From: WRIS01 sp050945135
Lineage (GTDB): Bacteria; Actinomycetota; Coriobacteriia; Coriobacteriales; Eggerthellaceae
NCBI GenBank assembly: GCA_050945135.1
Contig: JBMNSJ010000037.1
Coordinates: 1-21,107 of the forward strand
Length of the DNA stretch: 21,107 nucleotides
Direction of reading: 5' to 3'
Positions within the stretch are counted from its first letter, which is position 1. Each line of letters starts with the position of its first letter. The notes under the pieces were generated by a model. It made no database searches. It had not been told where the DNA came from and saw nothing but the letters and a program-made list of their open reading frames with translations. A program made the position numbers and the translations under genes. This document shows positions 1-7,029 of the stretch, piece after piece.

Positions 1-435
1 TGGTTGCTGTAGCAATGGAATCTGTAGGTCAAAGAAGGAGGGCTGCCTAGAAACTGCTATGATGCTCCAGTAACGATTCTGAGGCGATGACCTCTTACAC
101 CAACATTCGCGACACTACCAGAAGATGTCGTGCTACATTGGGCGTTTTGGCTTCCAGATGGTACGAAAACCGTTTCGCTTGCAAATTGAGACGTGATTCC
201 TGCTGTCTGGGAAACATGCAACTTTTCAACCTTAGAAAAACACCAGGTCGCTAAGATTTAGCGTGCTTCCAGCCTGCTTCAAGCTGCAAGCGAAACGCTT
301 TTCTTGCCAAAAAAGTGGCGAATTGGCTAAGGTAGGTAGCGTCCGGTAGATTAGCCCCAGCGTGCAAGGGGCTTCTCTGCTGGAAAAGCTCAGCGCATCA
401 ACCGAGCACGATCGGCCCCAGCGTGCAAGAGGCTT
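1..435. other. Gene-free left edge with repeats
   Basis: I find no convincing gene here. The stretch lies downstream of the pilus operon. It contains one copy of the long inverted-repeat element (160-308) and a pair of 23-bp direct repeats that can form hairpins (353-437). An open frame of about 67 codons runs on the minus strand from about 255 to 56. It has no ribosome binding site and passes through a repeat arm, so I do not call it. Confidence 0.6.
160..308. repeat. Long inverted-repeat element, copy A
   Basis: The left arm is 160-187 and the right arm is 281-308. Read in reverse complement, the right arm matches the left at 23 of 28 positions by eye. The shared core of the arm is GTTTCGCTTGCA. 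The interior of about 93 bp contains a small perfect hairpin, CGCTAA-GAT-TTAGCG, at 249-263. The same arm sequence appears in copy C (15078-15215), which makes this a dispersed family and not a chance palindrome. No coding capacity is evident. It could be a non-autonomous mobile repeat or a structured RNA or DNA element. Confidence 0.65.
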
Positions 436-437
436 CT
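353..437. repeat. Two 23-bp direct repeats forming hairpins after pilO
   Basis: The copies at 354-376 and 415-437 differ at one position. Each can fold as a 5-6 bp stem around the identical 9-nt loop AGCGTGCAA (plus strand). The one difference changes a C:G pair to a wobble pair on the minus-strand RNA, so the fold survives. The second copy overlaps the pilO stop codon. They could be 3' processing or stability elements for the pilus mRNA. Neither has the T-run of an intrinsic terminator. Confidence 0.55.
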
Positions 438-1074
438 AGCTTGCGGCAGCGGTGGCAGAAGTCGAGCTCGTGTTTGATTCGGAAGCGGCCTCTTCAACAC
501 CGTTGAGGTTTGTTGCGCCTGTAGCGGTTTCGAAGAAGGTTACCTTCAAGGTTGCGTTTACGCTTTCGATGCTGCCATTAGCAAGCACCTTGGCGGTGAG
601 GTCTGCATCCGAAATCTGGCAATAGTACGACCCGTTTTGCAGCTGCTCAAGAATGCTCAAGGCACTCTCATAATTGGCAGTTGAGAAAGAAACATCAACT
701 GCACGCCGAATGGTTGAGCCCTGCTTAACCGGAGTGCTTAAAGTAACTTTATACGAGCTTGTTGAAGCAAGCACTGCGTTGAGCTCTTGTGGTTCGTTGC
801 CCACATTGTCATACACCGCCACTACCGGCAAGTTGTCTAAAGAGCCAAGCTGGTCGAGCTCGGATTGCATGCGCAGCAGAAGGGTCGACTGCGTAGATTG
901 AACCAAAATTTCGTCTTCAAGTTCGATGAGGGTGGCTTCGTTTTGCGCCTTAGCGTTTGCAATGTTTTGGTGAACTCCAAAATAGTACGCAGAGGCAAGA
1001 ATAATAACAACAAGAACAGCGACCAGGGCTTTTTCACGTGTTGTAAATGCACGTCCAAATATATTAGTTGCCAT
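436..1074 (-). CDS. pilO: PilO-like pilus alignment protein
   Basis: The product is 212 residues: a short cytoplasmic N-terminus, one membrane segment at about 16-33, a coiled-coil-like stretch at about 38-75, then a periplasm-type alpha/beta domain and a low-complexity Ser/Thr/Ala tail. This is the layout of PilO, which pairs with PilN in the inner-membrane alignment complex of type IV pili. Sequence identity within the family is low, so the call rests on architecture and on position after pilM and pilN. I chose the ATG at 1074 because AAAGGAG sits six bases upstream; an earlier in-frame start at 1134 has no such site. The gene overlaps the end of pilN by 11 bases. Its TAG stop lies inside a direct repeat, and it is the last gene of the operon. 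Confidence 0.75.
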   Translation of the reverse strand: MATNIFGRAFTTREKALVAVLVVIILASAYYFGVHQNIANAKAQNEATLIELEDEILVQSTQSTLLLRMQSELDQLGSLDNLPVVAVYDNVGNEPQELNAVLASTSSYKVTLSTPVKQGSTIRRAVDVSFSTANYESALSILEQLQNGSYYCQISDADLTAKVLANGSIESVNATLKVTFFETATGATNLNGVEEAASESNTSSTSATAAAS

Positions 1075-1774
1075 TGCTTGCTCCTTTCTCTGCTTGCGAT
1101 TCTTCGGCAGTAGCAGCCTCACGTTCGGCCGCAATTTGTTGCTCTACGCGTTGGGCAGCAAGCTCGGATGAAGACTTGAGCATTATCTCGAAAGTTGCGG
1201 TAGCCGCGCTGCCGTCCTTTTCTTGTGCCGTCGAAACCGTAACGTGAGAAACGCGCTCATCTTGCTCAATATTACGAACTACAACAGAAGCATCTTGGAG
1301 GCTTATTCCCTGACAGGTTACTGCCACTGTATTTCCACTAATCTTTACCGAAGACAACACCGAGGTTCCCATGATCTTGGTGCGAATCAGATCAACAATC
1401 TCGGTTCGATTAACAAGCTCGGTCTCTTCGGGCGTCATGCCGGCAACCACGTATTTCGAATATTGATCGCCCAGCTCTGACATGGAACTGTTTTGCGCTT
1501 TAAGATCATTGAGCTGCGTTTGGGCTGTTTGCACACGCTTGTTGCTGGCCTCAACCGAAGCAAGAGGGTCGATAACTGCAAACTTCACGAATATCGCAAG
1601 GAGCACGATAAACACCAGGAACAGCGCAATGATTGTTGTTCTGTTTTCTTGCTTAGCTCCAGAACTGACAAGATTAATCTTTGTCTTGGTAGGATAGCTA
1701 CCGTTTTTCTTAGCCGACTTTGCGCCGGGCTTCTTGCCGAAAGAAATCTCTTTTTTGAAATCAACCACAGCCAT
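1064..1774 (-). CDS. pilN: PilN-like pilus alignment protein
   Basis: The product is 236 residues: a basic cytoplasmic N-terminus (about 1-45), one membrane helix at about 47-68, a coiled-coil region at about 75-105, and a small C-terminal domain followed by a Glu/Ala-rich tail. PilN bridges cytoplasmic PilM to PilO. The basic, Lys-rich N-terminus that normally carries the PilM-binding INLV motif is present; the residues read INLV at 33-36. A GTG at 1777 directly abuts the pilM TAG stop and the ATG follows at 1774, so translation is probably coupled to pilM. That matters because pilM is broken upstream, which may lower PilN synthesis. The true start could be either codon. Confidence 0.78.
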   Translation of the reverse strand: MAVVDFKKEISFGKKPGAKSAKKNGSYPTKTKINLVSSGAKQENRTTIIALFLVFIVLLAIFVKFAVIDPLASVEASNKRVQTAQTQLNDLKAQNSSMSELGDQYSKYVVAGMTPEETELVNRTEIVDLIRTKIMGTSVLSSVKISGNTVAVTCQGISLQDASVVVRNIEQDERVSHVTVSTAQEKDGSAATATFEIMLKSSSELAAQRVEQQIAAEREAATAEESQAEKGASNGN

Positions 1775-1777
1775 CAC

Positions 1778-2757
1778 CTAATTCAAAGTGACGCCGATGG
1801 TTTCGGCACACTGGGTTCGAAGGCTATCATTTTGTTGAGCAGGCGGCAAAATGTTTGCGATATCTTCGCTTGGCAAATCTATTGCCTCTACCACCGTTTG
1901 CACGAGAGGCTCTACCACCATGCCCTCGCCGCTTAAGTACGCAATCTCTAAAGATGCGTTTGGATTACTAAAGCTATAGAAACTCAGAGCGCGTCCTACT
2001 TCGGTAGCAATTGAATCGTAGACCCCTTTTCAGATTGTAAGACACCCTGGAAATCGTTTTGACGATAACTCGCTGCTACATGCACATCAACGCTTTTCTC
2101 GTTGGCGATTTCACGATCAATATCGAGCAAGCCAACTTCGATAGTACGCGTGACATCGTAGCTAGCGTCGGTGAAAAAGTGCAGCACGGTTGAGGTATAG
2201 GAAAAATCAACGATGCAACAATTTCCTTGTGCGTACGGGATTTCCTGCAGCAAGTTTTGAAGAGCAGCTGCTACAGGCATGGCAACGCAAAGCTTAAAGC
2301 CCGCGCGCTTAAACATGGTGGCTTAATCGGCCATAACCTCTTTGGTAGCCGCCACCGCCAACAAATCGAAGCCGGTTATTTCGCCTTCTTCAGATTTCTC
2401 GGTGTTGAGCACCGCGTAATCGTAGAGGTATTTTTCTTTACCCTGCGTAATGTAATCGCGAAATTCATACGGAAGATTGATGTCGAGCTCGCTTGTAGTC
2501 ATGGCAGGAATCTGTAGGCGCCTGGTGAGGCTATCAGCCTGCGGAATAATAAATGCTGCCTGCTTCGAGAGGCTCTTCATACCCTTGGTAGTATCTTTGA
2601 TGAAATCGACCATCGCATCAATGCTAACTACGTGCCCATCGGCAACCATTCCATCGGGCATCTTAGCTAAGACGATGTCTTTTACCGAATCGCCATCGCA
2701 TACGACAACCTTTAAGGTTTCCGTTCCGATGTCGAATCCTGTGTATGCTTTCCCCAT
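1778..2757 (-). pseudogene. pilM: PilM, interrupted by a stop and a frame loss
   Basis: PilM is the actin-like cytoplasmic ATPase that binds the PilN tail. The N-terminus carries the phosphate-binding motif (GFDIGTETLKVVV, residues 7-19), and the segment after the lesions, around SIATEVGRALSFY and IAYLSGEG, matches the family C-terminus. Two defects separate these parts. An in-frame TAA at 2325-2323 falls just before MFKRAGFKL, a site where the family usually has an ordinary residue. A net one-base loss lies at the minus-strand A4G4 tract (2023-2030), after which the correct frame is -1 and stays open to the TAG at 1780-1778. Restoring one G would give a protein of about 326 residues, normal length apart from the TAA. 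The start ATG at 2757 has AGGAAG upstream. An ATG six bases after the TAA could permit reinitiation. Confidence 0.88.
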
Positions 2758-2807
2758 ATCGTTCTTCCTACTCTTCCACCTGAACGCTGCGTCGAAACCT
2801 GCTTGAG

Positions 2808-3146
2808 CTACTCAATTCGTGTAGCCGTAGCTGCTCCTTCAGCGATCACCACATCATAGGCTATATACTCTTCACCCACTGGCTCGTCTGACTGAATCGA
2901 ACCTGATTGGCTTACATAGTAATACTGCGCTTTACCCTCGCCCAGTTTACCATCGTAAAAATCAGCCAGCGCCGCATCTTCTACGTGTTTTTGCTGAACC
3001 TCGTACGCTGCCCTATGAGCCTCGATTGAAGGATCGGCATCTATGATGGCAGTTACCACAATAGGGCCCAGCAACAACAAACAAATTGACACAATGAGAA
3101 GCTCTACAACGCTAAAGCCACCTTGCCTATTATGCCATGAATGCAT
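2808..3146 (-). CDS. Minor pilin / pseudopilin
   Basis: The product is a 112-residue prepilin. The class III signal is RQGG followed by FSVVELLIVS, so PilD should cleave between Gly10 and Phe11, and the mature Glu5 is intact. A single hydrophobic helix follows (about 11-30), then a short soluble domain. Its size and its place between pilD and pilM suggest a minor pilin of the pilus tip. It differs clearly from the major pilin in the loop and tail. Because the major pilin gene is broken, this is the only intact prepilin in the window. The start at 3146 is preceded by a G-rich stretch that can serve as the ribosome binding site. Confidence 0.82.
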   Translation of the reverse strand: MHSWHNRQGGFSVVELLIVSICLLLLGPIVVTAIIDADPSIEAHRAAYEVQQKHVEDAALADFYDGKLGEGKAQYYYVSQSGSIQSDEPVGEEYIAYDVVIAEGAATATRIE

Positions 3147-3169
3147 GCGTCACCCCGACCACCTCAGAC

Positions 3170-4147
3170 TCACAATAATAAATCAATATACCATGTGACA
3201 AATTGAAAGCCCACCAGCAGGGTTAGTATTGTTGACACAACGATAGCAGGACCAAAGGGGAAGGCCTTTTTTGCTGCACTCGTGTGCTCTTGTTCTGCCG
3301 AATCGGTGTTTTTCGCGTCTGCTTCGGGTGCTTCAGCGGCTTTCTCGCCTTCAGCATCTGAATTCAACGCGGCATCTTGTTTTTCGGCTGCGCCCGATGC
3401 TATCCAAACAAACGAGAATACGAGGCCCAAGATGCACGAGAGTAAGAGGTTGAAGAACCCTGCCGCGACTCCCAGATATAAGCCCACCATAAAGAAGAGT
3501 TTGACATCTCCCCCGCCAAGTGAATTACGTCCGGTGATTTTGTCGAACAGCGTGGCGAATACCAGCATGCCGCCGCCAATGGCGAAAGCACCTGCCAAGC
3601 CATCGATAAGCACGGCCAAGAATCCGTAGCCAAAGCTTCCCACAAACATGGATCCAATACCGAAGCCAACAAGGGGCGGGCGAATAAACCACACACTTGC
3701 CACCCACACGATGATGCCTGCGATAATGAAGCCATTGGGGATAGTCATTGTCTCGATGTCGACAAGAAGTACGCCGAGCAATATCGAAGCCAGGAAGAAA
3801 TAGGCTAAGGTTTGGATGCTTAAGCCATAGTGCCAGGCAATAAGAACAAACACCACTGCCGTGATGACTTCGACCACAATATAGCGAGCCGAAATACGCG
3901 CTTTGCAATAGCGGCACTTTCCGCGTAAGAACAACCAGGATAGGATAGGCACCAAATCGAGTGCGCCAAGCTTGTGTCCGCACTGCGAACACTCGCTGCG
4001 CCCTTTAAGCGCGCTTTTCCCGCGCACCATACGCCATGCCAAGTTGTTGACAAAGCTTGCCGCACAAGCGCCAAGTACCCCGGCAAGTACCAGGAAATAC
4101 GCAACCTGAAGAGGTTCAAACATATGTAGTGGAATAGAAATAGTCAT
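3170..4147 (-). CDS. pilD: Prepilin peptidase PilD (A24 family)
   Basis: This polytopic membrane aspartyl protease cleaves and methylates prepilins. Numbering from the ATG at 4147, the cytoplasmic domain has the two zinc-type pairs Cys53/Cys56 and Cys78/Cys81. The catalytic Asp residues are Asp130, in a VDIETMTIPN context, and Asp214 in GGGD. About eight hydrophobic segments are visible. Unusually, a hydrophilic Ala/Glu/Asp-rich stretch of about 44 residues (roughly 252-295) is inserted before the last FPFGPAI segment. I prefer the ATG at 4147 over a TTG at 4156 because the TTG lies in the T-run of the terminator after pilA. An ATG at 4123 is also possible. No strong ribosome binding site decides the start. 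Confidence 0.9.
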   Translation of the reverse strand: MTISIPLHMFEPLQVAYFLVLAGVLGACAASFVNNLAWRMVRGKSALKGRSECSQCGHKLGALDLVPILSWLFLRGKCRYCKARISARYIVVEVITAVVFVLIAWHYGLSIQTLAYFFLASILLGVLLVDIETMTIPNGFIIAGIIVWVASVWFIRPPLVGFGIGSMFVGSFGYGFLAVLIDGLAGAFAIGGGMLVFATLFDKITGRNSLGGGDVKLFFMVGLYLGVAAGFFNLLLSCILGLVFSFVWIASGAAEKQDAALNSDAEGEKAAEAPEADAKNTDSAEQEHTSAAKKAFPFGPAIVVSTILTLLVGFQFVTWYIDLLL

Positions 4148-4153
4148 GTCATT

Positions 4154-4196
4154 CAAAACGAGCGGGTAACCCTACACTTGGTAAGGCTCCCGCTCG
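4154..4196 (-). terminator. Terminator-like hairpin between pilA and pilD
   Basis: On the minus strand an 8-bp perfect GC-rich stem (CGAGCGGG at 4196-4189 with CCCGCTCG at 4166-4159) encloses a 22-nt loop and is followed directly by TTTTG. This fits an intrinsic terminator, probably partial, that would make far more pilin mRNA than mRNA for the downstream assembly genes. Confidence 0.75.
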
Positions 4197-4231
4197 AAAT
4201 TAGCTAGATAGAAAGCTACTCGTAAGTTGGC

Positions 4232-4606
4232 TTACGGAGCACTTATCTCCGTAACTTCAACGATGTAATCACCATTGTCTTCTTTTACTTCAGCTTTATG
4301 TGTTGCACTACCTTCATCAGCAGTTTTAATGTCGCCAGAATCGGTAACCTCGTAATACAAAGTTTCGCCAGCAGCAGGATTGGTAATATCACCATCAGCA
4401 ACATCGGTCAAGAAGTCTGCTGTTGCTTGCGCCTTGATTGCGCGCTCATTTGCAGCGCTAACTGCATCTTCGGCGCTACTGAGCGAGTTCAAGAAAATTG
4501 GTACCGCGATTGCAACCAACACCATGATAATTGCTACAACGATGAGCAATTAGGCCAGAGTGAATCCACCCCGCTGTTCCCTAACACGTCTAACCATCTC
4601 TTTCAT
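4232..4606 (-). pseudogene. pilA: Major type IV prepilin with TAA at mature Glu5
   Basis: Reading from the ATG at 4606 (AAAGGA six bases upstream), the leader ends in RGG, followed by FTLA, then TAA at 4552-4550, then LLIVVAIIMVLVAI and a globular domain in the same frame to 4232. The TAA sits at codon 19, exactly where nearly all type IV pilins have the Glu5 needed for PilD methylation and subunit docking. A single change from GAA or GAG would create it. Without the stop the pilin would have 123 residues or so. A TTG directly after the stop could restart translation, but that product would lack the leader and cleavage site and could not be a working pilin. The gene sits between pilC and pilD and has its own terminator, as expected for the major subunit. 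Confidence 0.9.
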
Positions 4607-4662
4607 CTTTTTTCCTTTCAGCTTTTCTGAAACCCCTAGATTTATGGCTTCACATATTTTTT

Positions 4663-4682
4663 CTGCATACCACCATATGCAG
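4663..4682 (-). promoter_or_regulatory. Hairpin in the pilC-pilA gap
   Basis: A perfect 7-bp stem, CTGCATA with TATGCAG around a 6-nt loop, lies just after the pilC stop. It is followed by A residues on the minus strand, so it is not a terminator. It could mark an mRNA processing or stability site that separates the abundant pilin message from pilC. Confidence 0.4.
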
Positions 4683-4694
4683 ATTTACACCTTG

Positions 4695-5903
4695 TTACAT
4701 ACTCCCATACATTGAGAACATCGGCAAGTATAAAGCAATGACGATGAATCCCGCAAATACAGCCATTACCACCAACAAAGCTGGCTCCATTAAAGAGAGT
4801 GCACGATCGGTTACCCGCTGCGTCTCACTATCGTAGAACTCGCCAATTGTACCAAGCGTTTCCTCAAGTTCACCAGTTTGTTCTCCAACTGTAGTCATTT
4901 CGATAAGCGTGCGAGGAAATTGGCTAACCCCTTCCATGCACTCGCCCAGGCTTCTACCCTCAAGTAACGCAGCCTCGATACGACCAATTTCGCGAGATAG
5001 AACGTAATTGCTCATAACGCGTGCGGTAACTTGAACTGCTCGTGCCGTAGGCAAACCTGCGGCAATAAGCGTTGCCATCGTATTGGCAAATTGTCCAGCT
5101 CCAGCAAAACGTACGATTTTTCCTGTTACGGGAATCTTCATCTGAAGCTCGCCGAAGAACACCTTTCCTTGCTCGGTTCTGCCGAAGAGCTTGATTCCCA
5201 CAACAATAAGAATTGCCACAAGAATGACCCATAAAATATTTGCCGAGAACCAATCTGATGTATCGATAAGGAACTGGGTGATTGCGGGCATGTCTGAGCC
5301 CATTGACGAAATCATGCCTGTCATAGTAGGGATAACCATAACCATCATTACGGCAACAACAACAACACCAATAACCAGCACGAAGATTGGATAGGTAACG
5401 GCACCCGCAACTTTGGAGGCAACCTTGGCGCGCTTCTCGTAATAATCTTGTAGACGCAAAAAGCACTCGGCTAGGTGTCCACTTTCTTCGCCAGCGCGAA
5501 TTGTTTCTACAAAAACGCGGGGAAGATGCTTGCCTTTGTTCTCGAGGCTATCAGCAAGGCCGTGACCAGCCTCAACATCGCTTGCGCATTCGTCGAGCAC
5601 CTTCTTTAAGTACTTATTACTTGTTTGATCGGCCACCAGGCGCACTGCACGCGCGGCTGACAAGCCCGCTCGTAAAATGATGGCAAACTGCGAGCACACG
5701 ATGGCAATGTCCTTAGGCTTAATGCGTGGCTTGCCAACTTCCATCGACATAATGCCACTGCTCTCGTTTACCTTCTTAACCTCTTGAACAATGTAGACCA
5801 GCTCGCGGGCTCGCTCCATCGCCTCAATTTCGTCGTAGGCTTCAACGACGCCTTTCAGCTTTTCGCCAGTATCCGAAACGCCTGTGTAAGTATAGGTAGC
5901 CAT
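4695..5903 (-). CDS. pilC: PilC inner-membrane platform protein
   Basis: The 402-residue product belongs to the GspF/PilC family, the platform that PilB and PilT act on. It has a short N-terminal region (YTYTGVSDTGEKLKG), then two T2SSF repeats at about 70-192 and 272-394. Each repeat begins with the family pattern around a Phe-Ala and AGL motif (FAIILRAGLS at 73-82; FANTMATLIAAGLP at 272-285). Membrane segments are at about 170-192, 222-240 and 373-394. The length is normal. Its ATG overlaps the pilT stop by one base (TAATG), a sign of translational coupling. Confidence 0.95.
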   Translation of the reverse strand: MATYTYTGVSDTGEKLKGVVEAYDEIEAMERARELVYIVQEVKKVNESSGIMSMEVGKPRIKPKDIAIVCSQFAIILRAGLSAARAVRLVADQTSNKYLKKVLDECASDVEAGHGLADSLENKGKHLPRVFVETIRAGEESGHLAECFLRLQDYYEKRAKVASKVAGAVTYPIFVLVIGVVVVAVMMVMVIPTMTGMISSMGSDMPAITQFLIDTSDWFSANILWVILVAILIVVGIKLFGRTEQGKVFFGELQMKIPVTGKIVRFAGAGQFANTMATLIAAGLPTARAVQVTARVMSNYVLSREIGRIEAALLEGRSLGECMEGVSQFPRTLIEMTTVGEQTGELEETLGTIGEFYDSETQRVTDRALSLMEPALLVVMAVFAGFIVIALYLPMFSMYGSM

Positions 5904-6949
5904 TATCGCGTGTTCTTCTCTACGTATTCGTAATCGTGTGCAGCCTCACGAGCGGTTTTGGCATCAATGAGACGCTTGCGATTAAGATCGATTAAGGCGT
6001 TGTCCATGGTTATGCTGCCTGCTGCGGCTGCGGTACCCATAGAGCTTGCAATCTGCGGCGTTTTTCCTTCGCGAATTAAGTTCCTGATAGCAGGCGTGAC
6101 CATCATTAATTCGCAGGCAAGGGTTCTGCCGCTGCCATCGCTTTTTGGTAAAAGTTGTTGCGAAAGCACTGCCTCGAGCGTTGTTGAAAGCTGCATGCGA
6201 ATCTGCTTTTGCAAGCCTTCAGGAAACACATCGACTATACGATCGATTGAGTCTGCCGCTGACTTCGTGTGCAGGGTAGCAAATACCAAGTGGCCTGTTT
6301 CTGCAGCTGTGAGTGCAGTTTGAATGGTTTCGAAGTCTCGCATCTCGCCGATGAGAATGATATCGGGATCTTCACGTAAAATCGCTCGAAGCGCATTGGC
6401 ATAACTTGCGGTATCGGTTCCGATTTCACGCTGCGAGATAATTGATTTCTTTGGCTTATAGATATACTCGACCGAATCTTCCATGGTGATGATGTTTTCG
6501 GCACGAGTTTGGTTAATGGTTTCAATCAAGGCAGCAAGCGTGGTTGATTTACCTGAGCCTGTTTCACCGGTTACGATAATAATGCCGCGTTGGAGGCGCA
6601 CAAAATCGAGCACCGCTGGGGGCAGTCCCAAGGATTCTAGCGGCGGAATGTGATCTGACAGCAAACGGAGTGCTGCACTAATGTGTCCTTGCGCGCGAAA
6701 GATATTAATACGAACACGCACGCCCGCAATAGTTTTTGCAAGATCGACCTCGCCAGACTCACGAATCTCTTCGTACTGCTTTCCGGCTAGATCCTCTGCT
6801 AATCTTTCGAGCTCGTCATCTGAAAGCACTTCTTCACGAGCAGAAATGAGCGCGCCATTTACTCTAAATTTGGGCGGCAGATTGTATACCAAATGCACGT
6901 CTGAGGCTTTTGCCTCATGCGCTTGTATAATCAACTCTTCGACATTCAT
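5903..6949 (-). CDS. pilT: PilT retraction ATPase
   Basis: The 348-residue hexameric ATPase depolymerises the pilus and powers twitching or DNA uptake. It has a Walker A motif GETGSGKS (128-135), a Walker B region DPDIILIGE (194-202), the His box around GHLVFATLHT (219-228), and the PilT-specific AIRNLIRE motif (287-294), which separates it from extension ATPases. One small oddity is MEDSVEY at 156-161, where the family usually has Pro in place of Ser. The start ATG at 6949 lies behind a weak G-rich site, 80 bases after pilB. That gap carries a short imperfect hairpin around 6985-7006. The gene overlaps pilC by one base. Confidence 0.96.
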   Translation of the reverse strand: MNVEELIIQAHEAKASDVHLVYNLPPKFRVNGALISAREEVLSDDELERLAEDLAGKQYEEIRESGEVDLAKTIAGVRVRINIFRAQGHISAALRLLSDHIPPLESLGLPPAVLDFVRLQRGIIIVTGETGSGKSTTLAALIETINQTRAENIITMEDSVEYIYKPKKSIISQREIGTDTASYANALRAILREDPDIILIGEMRDFETIQTALTAAETGHLVFATLHTKSAADSIDRIVDVFPEGLQKQIRMQLSTTLEAVLSQQLLPKSDGSGRTLACELMMVTPAIRNLIREGKTPQIASSMGTAAAAGSITMDNALIDLNRKRLIDAKTAREAAHDYEYVEKNTR

Positions 6950-7029
6950 ATCGTTTTCCGCACCCCTTCCTTACTTAGCATCTGACAAAAGCTTGAGAGC
7001 TCTTTTGCCATCCCCTACCCGCCAGTTTT

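Noticed and set aside
56..255. Minus-strand frame of about 67 codons
   Set aside because: No start signal, and it runs through a repeat arm. It could be a relic, but it is not supportable as a gene.
2323..4552. Recoding of TAA as a sense codon in the pilus operon
   Set aside because: TAA is the ordinary stop of pilB, pilT, pilC, the reductase, the helicase and others here, and the two premature sites would need different amino acids.
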